From Bordetella sp. BOR01 (GTDB lineage Bacteria; Pseudomonadota; Gammaproteobacteria; Burkholderiales; Burkholderiaceae_B), in NCBI RefSeq assembly GCF_019218885.1, contig NZ_JAHUWT010000005.1, positions 368,919 through 432,918 on the forward strand: a stretch of 64,000 bases of DNA. The letters run 5' to 3'. This document shows positions 20,283 to 28,750 of the stretch, piece after piece. The stretch's first letter is position 1, and the number at the start of each line of letters is the position of its first letter. Both the position numbers and the translations under genes were made by a program. Under the pieces are notes generated by a model. That model saw nothing but the letters and a program-made list of their open reading frames with translations. It ran no database searches and was not told the origin of the DNA.

Positions 20283-21413
20283 ATGAATCGGTGCAACAGA
20301 AGATTTGCGGCCGCCGTCCTGGCCGCCGCGGGCCTCGCCCCGGCGCTGTATGGCGCGCCGGCCCTGGCACAGCAGAAAGCCAAAGTGTTCCTCAGCATGA
20401 GCTATGTCGGCAACGACTGGCAGGCCGAGGCATCCAATATGGTCAAGGCCATGGCCGCCCACCCATCGATGGCCGGCAAGATCGACCTGCAGGTGCAGGT
20501 GGCCGGCCCGAACGCGCAAAAGCAGATCCAGCAGATCAATGCCATGGTGCAGGCCGGTGCCAAGGCCATCGTGGTGTATCCGATCTCGCCCACGGCCTTG
20601 AACCACGTCATCAAGAACGCTTGCGCCAAGAACGTGCTGGTGTTTGCGTACGATGCCGAAGTGACCGAACCCTGCGCCCACAACGTCACCATCGACCAGG
20701 ACGAAGCCGGCCGCGTCACGGCCCAGTGGCTGGCCGACAGGCTGGGCGGCAAGGGCAATGTGGTGCTGGTTACCGGCGTGCCCGGCACCTCGGTCGATAC
20801 GCAGCGTACCGCAGCGGCCAAGAAGGTCTTCGCCAAATATCCGGATATCAAGGTCGTGGGCGAGGCCGTGGGCATGTGGAGCCAGGCGGTGGCCCGCACC
20901 GAGCTGTCCAAGCTGCTGGCCACGCGCGGCTGGGATAGCATCGACGGCCTGTGGATGCAGGTGGGCTGCTATACCGCGAATTCCATGCAGGTCGAGGCAG
21001 GCCGCAAGCCGCAAGACCTGCTGCCCTGCGCGGGCGAGGGCTCCAATGGCGGGCGGGTACAGATGCTGCCGCCCGGCACGCAGGCCGACGGCGCTTCTGG
21101 CACGTACGTGCCGATGGGCGCGCCACGCGTGTCGTATGCGTCGCCGCCGTATTCGGGGGCGCTGGCCTTGAAGCTGGCCGTGCAGGCGTTGGAAGGCAAG
21201 CAGGTGCCCAAGCATGTCACGCTGCCCTTGCCGCTGGTCACCAACGAGACCATCAAGCTGTGCGACACCGGCAGTTGGGCCGAGATGAAGGCCGGCTGCA
21301 ATGTGTTCAAGCCCTCGGCAGTCAAGAATCCCGGCTGGTTCGCTTCGATTTTCTCGGCCGACACCCCCGAAGTGGGCCTGAACGCGGCGCTGGCGTCGCA
21401 GCCCGAACCTTGA
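20283..21413 (+). CDS. Sugar ABC transporter substrate-binding protein (CUT2/RbsB-like)
   Basis: A 376-residue periplasmic protein with a Sec signal (AAAVLAAAGLAPALYGAPALAQQ). The mature part shows the type I periplasmic fold: IQQINAMVQAGAKAIVVYPISPTALNHVIKNAC, FAYDAEV, TIDQDEAGRVTAQWLADRLGG and VTGVPGTSVDTQRTAAAKK. It is longer than RbsB (about 300), with an inserted Gly/Pro-rich region around 245-285. It opens the transporter operon, with the ATPase following after 28 bp. Ligand probably a sugar or sugar acid. Confidence 0.9.
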   Translation: MNRCNRRFAAAVLAAAGLAPALYGAPALAQQKAKVFLSMSYVGNDWQAEASNMVKAMAAHPSMAGKIDLQVQVAGPNAQKQIQQINAMVQAGAKAIVVYPISPTALNHVIKNACAKNVLVFAYDAEVTEPCAHNVTIDQDEAGRVTAQWLADRLGGKGNVVLVTGVPGTSVDTQRTAAAKKVFAKYPDIKVVGEAVGMWSQAVARTELSKLLATRGWDSIDGLWMQVGCYTANSMQVEAGRKPQDLLPCAGEGSNGGRVQMLPPGTQADGASGTYVPMGAPRVSYASPPYSGALALKLAVQALEGKQVPKHVTLPLPLVTNETIKLCDTGSWAEMKAGCNVFKPSAVKNPGWFASIFSADTPEVGLNAALASQPEP

Positions 21414-21441
21414 CGCGTCGTCGTTCCGCAAGGAAGTTGCC

Positions 21442-22983
21442 ATGACCATGAATATCGCCGATCATGCCGCCGCGGCGGTGCGGGCTGTCGGCCTGCGCAA
21501 GGTCTTTGGCCCTACCGTGGCGGTGGACGACGTGTCGTTCGAGATCCAGCCAGGCACCGTGCATGCCCTGCTGGGCGAGAACGGCGCGGGCAAGTCCACC
21601 GTGGTCAAACTGCTGTCGGGCCTGATCGAGCCCAGCGGCGGCCATATCGAAGTCGATGGCCAGCCGGTGCGCCTGCGTTCGCCGCGCGCGGCGCATGCCC
21701 TGGGCATCCAGACGGCGTTCCAGGAAATGACCCTGGTGGCCGACCTGCCGGTGCTCGACAATATGTTGATGCCCTATGCGCCACGCGGTCTGCTGGGCAT
21801 GGTCCGGCGCCGCGCGGCGGCCGAGCGCGTGGCGCAGCACCTGCACGAGCTGGATTTCGACGTGGACCTGTATGCCGAAGCCGGCACATTGGACCTGGCG
21901 GTGCGCCAGAAAATCGAGATCGCCCGCGCGGTGTTGCGTGCGCCGCGCATTCTGTTGCTGGACGAGCCCACGTCCACGCTGGCCGGCCGCGACGTCGACT
22001 GGCTGGGCAGCCTGATCGCGCGCCTGAAAGCGCAGGGCACCACGGTGGTGTTCATTTCGCATCGCATGCGCGAAGTGCGGGCCTTCTGCGACCGCCTGAC
22101 CATCTTGCGCAACGGCCGCCATATTTCTACCGGGCCGGCCGGCGAACTGGACGACGACGCCGTCATCGAGCGTATCGTGGGCCGCAGTGTGTCGCGCGTG
22201 TTTCCGCCGCGTCCGGCCGACGCGCCCGCCTTCGGCCCCGAAGTGCTCGGTGCGCGCGGGCTGGACGCCGGCAAAGTGCGAGGCGTGGACTTCAGCTTGC
22301 GGCGCGGCGAGATACTGGGCGTGGCGGGGCTGCAAGGCATGGGCCAGCTGGACCTGTTCCATGCCTGCTTCGGCATGCTGCCGCCCAGGCAGGGGCAGAT
22401 ACAGGTCGACGGGCGCACCGTGGCGTTGGGTTCGCCGGCGGACGCCATCCGGCCCAATATCGGCATAGGCATGGTGCCGGAAGACCGCAAGACAGAAGGG
22501 CTGTTCCTGAAGCTGGACGGGCGGGCCAACGCGACCCTGCCGGTGGTGCAGCGCTACACGCGCGGCGGCGTGATCAGCGCCGCCGCCGAGAACGCCGCCG
22601 TCGAACGCGCCTTCGCACGCGTGCAGGTCGATCGCCGCGCCGCCTGGACGCCGGCCGGCGCGTTTTCGGGCGGCAACCAGCAGAAGATCGCCATCGCCAA
22701 ATGGCTGCTGGCGCAAAGCCGCATCCTGCTGCTGTTCGACCCCACGCGCGGTATCGACGTCGGCACCAAGCACGAGCTGTATGTCCTGATGCGCCAGTAC
22801 GTGGCCGAGGGAGGCGCCATTCTGTTCCATTCCACCGAAATCCCCGAGATCGTCCATCTGTGCGATCGCGCGCTGGTGCTCTATGGCGGCCAGGTACGGG
22901 GCGAACTGGCCGGGCCGGCGCTGACCGAGCAGGGCATCATGCGCATCGCGCTGGGCGGCGATGCGCAACGGAGGGCGGCATGA
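21442..22983 (+). CDS. Sugar ABC transporter ATPase with two ATP-binding domains
   Basis: A 513-residue tandem NBD protein of the RbsA/XylG type. NBD1 has Walker A GENGAGKST at 45-53 and Walker B LLLDEPTSTLA. NBD2 has the usual degenerate Walker A (GVAGLQGMGQLDLF), signature FSGGNQQK, and LLLFDPTRGIDVGTKHE, in which the Glu normally after the Walker B Asp is absent, so ATP hydrolysis there is doubtful. Its stop overlaps the permease ATG (ATGA). Confidence 0.92.
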   Translation: MTMNIADHAAAAVRAVGLRKVFGPTVAVDDVSFEIQPGTVHALLGENGAGKSTVVKLLSGLIEPSGGHIEVDGQPVRLRSPRAAHALGIQTAFQEMTLVADLPVLDNMLMPYAPRGLLGMVRRRAAAERVAQHLHELDFDVDLYAEAGTLDLAVRQKIEIARAVLRAPRILLLDEPTSTLAGRDVDWLGSLIARLKAQGTTVVFISHRMREVRAFCDRLTILRNGRHISTGPAGELDDDAVIERIVGRSVSRVFPPRPADAPAFGPEVLGARGLDAGKVRGVDFSLRRGEILGVAGLQGMGQLDLFHACFGMLPPRQGQIQVDGRTVALGSPADAIRPNIGIGMVPEDRKTEGLFLKLDGRANATLPVVQRYTRGGVISAAAENAAVERAFARVQVDRRAAWTPAGAFSGGNQQKIAIAKWLLAQSRILLLFDPTRGIDVGTKHELYVLMRQYVAEGGAILFHSTEIPEIVHLCDRALVLYGGQVRGELAGPALTEQGIMRIALGGDAQRRAA

Positions 22984-25055
22984 TCGCGCGACCTCCTCTC
23001 GAACGGCCGCTGGCGGCCAGGTTTGCACGCCGCGCCGGCGCGGCGCCGCTGGCGGCCCATCGCGGCCTGCTCACGGCCATGGCAGTGTTCGCCGTCATGC
23101 TGTGCGCGGTGGTGATGCTGGGCAGCGGTACGCTGAGCTACTTCGACATCACGTTCCTGAGCAGCGGCGGCGCCACGCTGGCCATCGCGGCCATCGGCGC
23201 CACCGTCGTCATCCTGACAGGCGGTTTCGACCTGTCGGTGGGCGCGGTGATATCGCTGGTCAACGTGGCGCTGGCGGCTGGCCTGGTGCTGGGCGGCCCG
23301 CAGGCTTCGGTATGGCAGGCCACGGCCACGGGCGTGGCGATCGGCATGGCGGCCGGCGCGTTCAACGGCTTCTTCGTTGCGGTGCTGCGCCTGCAACCCA
23401 TCGTGGTGACGCTGTCGACCATGTTCATCTTGCAAGGGGTGACGCTGCTGGTCATGGACAAGCCCGGCGGCCTGGTGCCGCCAGCGCTGGGCGAGTTCTA
23501 CATGGGCGATGCCTGGCCCGAGCTGCTGCCCATGCCGCTGGCCCTGCTGGCCGTGCTGGCGCTGTTGTGGCTATGGCTCAAGCGCACCCCGTTCGGCACG
23601 GCGCTGTATGCCGTGGGCGGCGACGCCGATTCGGCCCGCGCCGCCGGCGTGCGGGTCGATGCGGTGCGCTTCCTGGCCTATGTGCTGGCCGGGGCGCTGT
23701 ACGGCCTGGCCGGCGTGTTTCTCAGCGCGCAGACCGGTGCCGGCGACCCCCTGGTAGGCAATCCGCTGCTGCTGTCGATCTTTGCCGCCGTGGTGGTGGG
23801 CGGCACGCGCCTGGGCGGTGGCAAGGGCGGGCCGATGGGCTCGGTGTTCGGCGCCTATATATTGATGATCGTGGTGAACATCCTGCTGGTGCTCAATGTG
23901 TCGGCGTACTACTCCACGGTGGTAGAGGGCGTGATCCTGATCCTTGCCGCGCTGGCGGCCGCCGCCAATCGCGATTCGGTGCCGGTGCGGCAACTGCGCG
24001 CCGCCATTGCGCGCTGGCGGGCCTGGCGGGCCGGCACGCTGCCGCACCAGCTCGGCGGTGCCGACCGGCGCCTGGCCGTGGCCACGGCGGCGCCTTCCGC
24101 ATCGGCCGCTGCGCCGTCGTTTGCCGTGCGCCATGCCCAGACCCTGCGCTATTCGCTGCCGGCGGTGGCGTGCCTGGTGCTGGTGCTGGCGGCCACCGAA
24201 CTGACGCTGGGCCGGTCGCTGGCGCATTGGGGCTACTGGAATTCACTGATCGTGCTGGCCAGCTTCCTGGCCATCCTGGCGCTGGGGCAGGGCGCGGTCA
24301 TCCTGACGGGCGGGCTCGACCTGTCGCTACCCTGGACCATCGGCTTGTCGGGCATTGTGTTCGCGGGCATTGCCCAGGGGGCCGATGTCGCGTTGCCCTA
24401 CGCCATGCTGGCGGTGCTGCTGCTGGGTTGCCTGGTGGGCCTGGTGAACGGCCTGGCCGTCGTGGCGCTGGGCCTGTCTCCCATCGTGGCCACCCTGGCC
24501 GTCAACGGCATCTTGCAGGGCCTGGCCCTGCTGTATTCAGGCGGCACGCCGGCCGGTTTCGCGCCGCCGCTCTTGCGCAGTTTCATGACGGGCCAGATGG
24601 CCGGCGTCACGCCCGTGGTGCTGTTCGTGGCCGCGTTCGCAGTGGCGGCGGTGTTGCTGCTGTCGCATACGGCATTCGGCCGGCGCGTGTACGCGGTGGG
24701 CAACAGTCCGCTGGCGGCCCGCCTGGCCGGCGTGCCGGTCGGCCGCACGCTGATCGGCGTGTACGTGCTGTCCGGCGTGTGCGCCGCGCTGGTAGGCATC
24801 TTGCTGACCGGTTTCTCGGGCCAGGCCAGCCTGGGCATGGGCGACGATTACCTGTTGCCCTCGATCGCCGTGGTGGTGGTGGGCGGCGGCCTGATCACGG
24901 GCGGGCGCGGCCATTATCTGGGCATGCTGGCCGGCGTGCTGCTGCTGACGGCCCTGCAGACCTTGTTGGCGGGCAGCAACCTGCCTTACGCCACGCGGGC
25001 CATCCTGTATGGCGCGGTGGTGCTGGGCGCGGTCATCGCCTTGCGTGAAAAATGA
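22980..25055 (+). CDS. Sugar ABC transporter permease, two permease domains fused
   Basis: A 691-residue integral membrane protein with two RbsC-type domains (BPD_transp_2) in one chain, about 25-325 and 375-690. The halves share motifs: GATVVILTGGFDLSVGAVISL against GQGAVILTGGLDLSLPWTIGL, and ALYAVGGDADSARAAGVRVDAVRF against RVYAVGNSPLAARLAGVPVGRTL. A linker rich in Ala/Arg joins them. In most CUT2 systems the permease is a separate 320-350 residue subunit forming dimers, so this fusion encodes a fixed pseudo-heterodimer. Confidence 0.93.
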   Translation: MIARPPLERPLAARFARRAGAAPLAAHRGLLTAMAVFAVMLCAVVMLGSGTLSYFDITFLSSGGATLAIAAIGATVVILTGGFDLSVGAVISLVNVALAAGLVLGGPQASVWQATATGVAIGMAAGAFNGFFVAVLRLQPIVVTLSTMFILQGVTLLVMDKPGGLVPPALGEFYMGDAWPELLPMPLALLAVLALLWLWLKRTPFGTALYAVGGDADSARAAGVRVDAVRFLAYVLAGALYGLAGVFLSAQTGAGDPLVGNPLLLSIFAAVVVGGTRLGGGKGGPMGSVFGAYILMIVVNILLVLNVSAYYSTVVEGVILILAALAAAANRDSVPVRQLRAAIARWRAWRAGTLPHQLGGADRRLAVATAAPSASAAAPSFAVRHAQTLRYSLPAVACLVLVLAATELTLGRSLAHWGYWNSLIVLASFLAILALGQGAVILTGGLDLSLPWTIGLSGIVFAGIAQGADVALPYAMLAVLLLGCLVGLVNGLAVVALGLSPIVATLAVNGILQGLALLYSGGTPAGFAPPLLRSFMTGQMAGVTPVVLFVAAFAVAAVLLLSHTAFGRRVYAVGNSPLAARLAGVPVGRTLIGVYVLSGVCAALVGILLTGFSGQASLGMGDDYLLPSIAVVVVGGGLITGGRGHYLGMLAGVLLLTALQTLLAGSNLPYATRAILYGAVVLGAVIALREK

Positions 25056-25092
25056 ACACAGTATGCGGCCCGCGGCCGCGCAAGGAGGCAGC

Positions 25093-25875
25093 ATGAGCAG
25101 TCAAGAGGACGGGCTGGAAGGGTTGCGCGTGGTGGTGACGGCGGGGGCGGGCGGCATCGGGCTGGCCATTGTGTCGCACCTGGCCGCGCGCGGCGCGCGG
25201 GTGTTTACCTGCGACGTGTCCGAGCCCGCGCTGGCGCAACTGGCGCAAACCCATCCCCAGGTCGGCGCGGCGCGTGCCGACGTGTCCCGCGAAGACGACG
25301 TGGCGGGCCTGTTCCAGGCAGCCGGGCGGCACCTGGGGGGGCTGGATGCCCTGGTCAACAATGCCGGCATCGCCGGGCCCACCGGCGCGGTGGAAGAGCT
25401 GGACCCGCAGGAATGGCGCCGTTGCATCGATATCTGCCTGACCGGGCAATTCCTGTGCACGCGCCTGGCCGTGCCCATGCTGAAGGCGGCCGGGGGCGGC
25501 GCCATCGTCAACATGTCTTCGTCGGCGGGCCGGCACGGCTATGCGTTCCGCACGCCGTACTCGTCGGCCAAGTTCGGCGTCATCGGCCTGACCCAAAGCC
25601 TGGCCAAGGAACTCGGCCCGGCGGGCATACGCGTCAACGCGATCCTGCCCGGCATCGTCGAAGGCCCGCGCATGGAAGGCGTGATCCGCGCACGCGCCGA
25701 ACAAGTGGGCGTACCCTACGAGACCATGGAAGCCACTTACCTGGAACGCATTTCGCTGCGCCGCATGGTCACGCCGCACGACGTGGCGCTGTCTACCGCT
25801 TTCCTGTTGTCCACGGCCGGCCGCAATATCTCGGGCCAGTCGCTCAGTGTCGACGGCAACGTCGAAACGCTCTAA
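25093..25875 (+). CDS. SDR-family oxidoreductase (sugar dehydrogenase-like)
   Basis: A 260-residue short-chain dehydrogenase with cofactor motif AGAGGIG, NNAG, a catalytic Ser in NMSSSAG and YSSAK. An AAGGAGG site 4 bp before the ATG fixes the start, 37 bp after the permease. The C-terminal SGQSLSVDGN is typical of classical SDRs. In context it may oxidise the anomeric carbon of the imported sugar to a lactone for the SMP-30 enzyme, or oxidise a secondary hydroxyl; sequence alone does not decide. Confidence 0.88.
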   Translation: MSSQEDGLEGLRVVVTAGAGGIGLAIVSHLAARGARVFTCDVSEPALAQLAQTHPQVGAARADVSREDDVAGLFQAAGRHLGGLDALVNNAGIAGPTGAVEELDPQEWRRCIDICLTGQFLCTRLAVPMLKAAGGGAIVNMSSSAGRHGYAFRTPYSSAKFGVIGLTQSLAKELGPAGIRVNAILPGIVEGPRMEGVIRARAEQVGVPYETMEATYLERISLRRMVTPHDVALSTAFLLSTAGRNISGQSLSVDGNVETL

Positions 25876-25900
25876 GGTCTGTTCACCAAAAGGAGCCGCC

Positions 25901-26848
25901 ATGTCGAATATCGCCATCATCGGTGCCGGCCTTATCGGCCGCGCCTGGGCCATCGTTTTTGCGCGCGGCGGCCACCAGGTCGCCCTGTGGGACAGCCAGC
26001 CGGGCCAGGCCGCGCGGGCGCGCGAGTTTGCCGCCGCCGTGCTGCCCGACCTGGCCAGCCAGGGCCTGTTGCGCGGCCAGTCGCCGGCCCAGGTGCTGGA
26101 CCGCCTGCGGGTCGAGTCCGACATCGCGGCGGCGCTGGCTGGCGCCCACTACGTACAGGAAAGCACGCCCGAAGTGCTGGAAAGCAAGCGCGGCGTCTAT
26201 GCCGAACTCGACCGCCTGGCACCCCGCGAGGCCATCCTGGCCAGTTCCACCTCTGCCTTGCTGCCTTCGCGCTTTACCGACCATTTGCAGGGTCGCGAGC
26301 GCTGCCTGGTGGCGCATCCGATCAATCCGCCTTATCTGGTACCGGCCGTCGAAGTGGTGCCGGCTCCCTGGACCGCGCCGCAGGCCATGGAACAGGCGCG
26401 CCAGATACTGTCCGACGCCGGGCAGGTGCCCATCATGATGCGCCGCGAGATCGATGGCTTCGTCATGAACCGCTTGCAGGGCGCGCTGCTGCAAGAAGCC
26501 TTCCGGCTGGTGGCCGACGGCTATGCGGGCGTCGAGGACGTGGACATCGGCCTGCGCGAAGGCCTGGCGCTGCGCTGGTCGTTCATGGGGCCGTTCGAGA
26601 CCATCGACCTGAATGCGCCGGCCGGCGTGCGCGACTACGCCGAACGCTATGAAACCATGTATGCCGGCCTGTTCGAGCAGATGCAGCGGCGCGTGCCGTG
26701 GGGCGGCGAGCTGATGGACCGCATCGAGGCCGAGCGCCGCGAGCATCTGCCCGCCGATGCGCTGGCCGCGCGCCAGTTGTGGCGCGACCGCCGACTGATG
26801 GCGCTGGCCGCCCATAAGCAGGCCGGCGGCACAGACGAAACCCCCTGA
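25901..26848 (+). CDS. 3-hydroxyacid dehydrogenase of the L-gulonate/carnitine type
   Basis: A 315-residue NAD-dependent enzyme of the 3-hydroxyacyl-CoA dehydrogenase superfamily. The Rossmann motif is GAGLIGRAWA; catalytic-region motifs are ESTPEVLESK, SSTSALLPS and AHPINPPYLVPAVEVVPAPWT, the last close to lambda-crystallin (L-gulonate 3-dehydrogenase) and carnitine dehydrogenase. Such enzymes act on free 3-hydroxyacids, not CoA esters, giving a 3-keto acid. Immediately downstream lies a beta-keto acid cleavage enzyme, an ideal consumer of that product. The start has an AAAAGGAGCC site upstream. Confidence 0.88.
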   Translation: MSNIAIIGAGLIGRAWAIVFARGGHQVALWDSQPGQAARAREFAAAVLPDLASQGLLRGQSPAQVLDRLRVESDIAAALAGAHYVQESTPEVLESKRGVYAELDRLAPREAILASSTSALLPSRFTDHLQGRERCLVAHPINPPYLVPAVEVVPAPWTAPQAMEQARQILSDAGQVPIMMRREIDGFVMNRLQGALLQEAFRLVADGYAGVEDVDIGLREGLALRWSFMGPFETIDLNAPAGVRDYAERYETMYAGLFEQMQRRVPWGGELMDRIEAERREHLPADALAARQLWRDRRLMALAAHKQAGGTDETP

Positions 26849-26886
26849 GCGCGCCCGCCCGACGCGCCTTCCATCCGGAGCCCAGC

Positions 26887-27816
26887 ATGTCCCAAGACAA
26901 AGTCATCATTACCTGCGCGATCACCGGTGCCATCCATACGCCATCGATGTCGCCGCACCTGCCCATCACGCCCGAGCACATCACGCGCGAAGCGGTGGCC
27001 GCGGCCGAGGCCGGCGCCGCCATCCTGCATTTGCATGCGCGCGACCCCGACAACGGCAAGCCCGACCAGACCCCCGAAGCCTTTGCGCGCTTCCTGCCCG
27101 AGGTCAAGCGCAGCACCAACGCGGTGATCAATATCACCTCGGGCGGCAGCCCCTATATGCGGGTAGAAGAACGCGTCAAGCCGGCCGCGCAGTTCAAGCC
27201 CGAAGTGGCGTCGCTGAACATGGGCTCGATCAACTTCGGCCTGTACCACTTGCTGAACAAGTACAAGGAATTCAAGTTCGACTGGGAACGCGAACACCTG
27301 GAAGCCACGCGCGACCTGGTGTTTCGCAACAGCTTCAAGGATATCGAATACATCCTGTCCACTTGCTACGACAACGGCACGCGGTTCGAGTTCGAATGCT
27401 ACGACATCGCGCACCTGTACAACCTGGCGCATTTTGCCGACCGCGGCCTGGTCAAGGCGCCGTTCTTCGTGCAGTCGGTGTTCGGCTTGCTGGGCGGCAT
27501 CGGCACCCATCCGGAAGACGTCATCCACATGCGCCGCACCGCCGATCGCCTGTTCGGGGCCGACTATCGCTGGTCGGTGCTGGGCGCCGGCGCCAGCCAG
27601 TTCCGCATTGCCGCCCAGTCGGTGGCCATGGGCGGCAATGTGCGCGTCGGCCTGGAAGACAGCCTGTGGGCCGGCAAGGGCCGGCTGGCCCAGTCCAATG
27701 CCGAGCAGGTGCGTTCGGTGCGCCAGATGATCGAAGGCCTGGGCATGCAGGTCGCCACGCCCGACGACGCCCGCCGCATCCTGCAATTGAAAGGTGGCGA
27801 CCAGGTCGCATTCTGA
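26887..27816 (+). CDS. Beta-keto acid cleavage enzyme (BKACE, DUF849)
   Basis: A 309-residue TIM-barrel enzyme. Family members condense a beta-keto acid with acetyl-CoA and split it into acetoacetate and a new acyl-CoA. The zinc motif HLHARD (His48 and His50) and the C-terminal Glu in VRVGLEDSLW are present, as is NITSGGSP. Substrate class in the family depends on pocket residues; the neighbours (3-hydroxyacid dehydrogenase, lactonase, sugar transporter) suggest a hydroxylated, sugar-derived beta-keto acid. Confidence 0.92.
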   Translation: MSQDKVIITCAITGAIHTPSMSPHLPITPEHITREAVAAAEAGAAILHLHARDPDNGKPDQTPEAFARFLPEVKRSTNAVINITSGGSPYMRVEERVKPAAQFKPEVASLNMGSINFGLYHLLNKYKEFKFDWEREHLEATRDLVFRNSFKDIEYILSTCYDNGTRFEFECYDIAHLYNLAHFADRGLVKAPFFVQSVFGLLGGIGTHPEDVIHMRRTADRLFGADYRWSVLGAGASQFRIAAQSVAMGGNVRVGLEDSLWAGKGRLAQSNAEQVRSVRQMIEGLGMQVATPDDARRILQLKGGDQVAF

Positions 27817-27827
27817 AGGAGACATCC

Positions 27828-28703
27828 ATGCACATCGAAATCCTGGTCGACGTGAAGACCACCCTGGGCGAAGGCCCGCTGTGGGACGTCGACGAGCAGC
27901 GGCTGTACTGGATCGACAGTGCCGATGGCCGCATTTTCCGCTGCACCGCCGACGGCCGCGAAGTCCGCGCCTGGGACTTGCCCCAGAAGATCGGTTCGAT
28001 GGCGCTGCGCAAACAGGGCGGGGCAGTGCTGTCGCTGGAGCGCGGCTTCCATTTCCTGGACTTCGGCACCGGCGAGGTGGACCTCATCGTCGACCCGGAA
28101 CCCGACAAGCCGGCCAACCGCCTGAATGATGGCAAGGTCGATCGCCAGGGGCGTTTCCTGGCCGGCAGCATGGACACCAATGAAGACGGTCCCAACGGTG
28201 CCCTGTACCGGCTGGACCCGGACCTGTCGCTGCACACGCTGGAGCGCGGCATCGTGGTGTCCAACGGGCCATGCTGGAGCCCCGATGGCAATACCTTCTA
28301 CTTCAACGACACCTGGTCGGGTGAAGTATGGGCCTACGACTACGACCAGCAAACCGGCAAGGTCTCCAATCGCCGCACTCATGCACGCGTGGACATGAGC
28401 GGCGGCGGCGGCGCCGACGGGTCCACCGTCGATGCCGAGGGCTATTTGTGGAATGCGCTGGTGTACGACGGCAAACTGGTCCGCTACGCCCCGGATGGTT
28501 CGGTCGACCGGGTGATCGAAATGCCGGTGAAGAAAGTCACCAGCGTCATGTTCGGTGGGCCCGACCTGGACGTGCTGTATGTCACCTCGATGGCCCGGCC
28601 GCCGCTGCCGCGCTTTCCCGGCGACGGCGTGGCGCGCGGCAGCCTGTTTGCCTTGCATGGGCTGGGCGTGCGCGGGGTGCCGGAAAATCGCTTTGCAGGG
28701 TAG
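27828..28703 (+). CDS. SMP-30/gluconolactonase-family lactonase
   Basis: A 291-residue six-bladed beta-propeller hydrolase that opens aldonolactones using a divalent metal. Metal-site residues lie in TLGEGPLWD (Glu15), a central SNGPCWSPDG and GGADGSTVDAEG, as in regucalcin and xylono/gluconolactonases. It begins 11 bp after the BKACE stop with AAGGAGA upstream, and ends the operon. It would convert the sugar lactone made by the SDR to an aldonate. Confidence 0.92.
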   Translation: MHIEILVDVKTTLGEGPLWDVDEQRLYWIDSADGRIFRCTADGREVRAWDLPQKIGSMALRKQGGAVLSLERGFHFLDFGTGEVDLIVDPEPDKPANRLNDGKVDRQGRFLAGSMDTNEDGPNGALYRLDPDLSLHTLERGIVVSNGPCWSPDGNTFYFNDTWSGEVWAYDYDQQTGKVSNRRTHARVDMSGGGGADGSTVDAEGYLWNALVYDGKLVRYAPDGSVDRVIEMPVKKVTSVMFGGPDLDVLYVTSMARPPLPRFPGDGVARGSLFALHGLGVRGVPENRFAG

Positions 28704-28723
28704 AACGATTGCCGGGATGGCGC

Positions 28724-28741
28724 GGGCGGCATGTGCCGCCC
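28724..28741. terminator. Bidirectional hairpin between lactonase and TonB receptor genes
   Basis: GGGCGGCA and TGCCGCCC are perfectly complementary around a 2-nt loop in the 47-bp gap between convergent genes. No T-run follows on either strand. Position suggests a shared terminator. Confidence 0.5.
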
Positions 28742-28750
28742 GGCCATGGA

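Noticed and set aside
22961..25048. 695-residue frame inside the permease gene
   Set aside because: Gly/Arg/Ala-rich, non-hydrophobic alternate frame of a clearly membrane-spanning permease.
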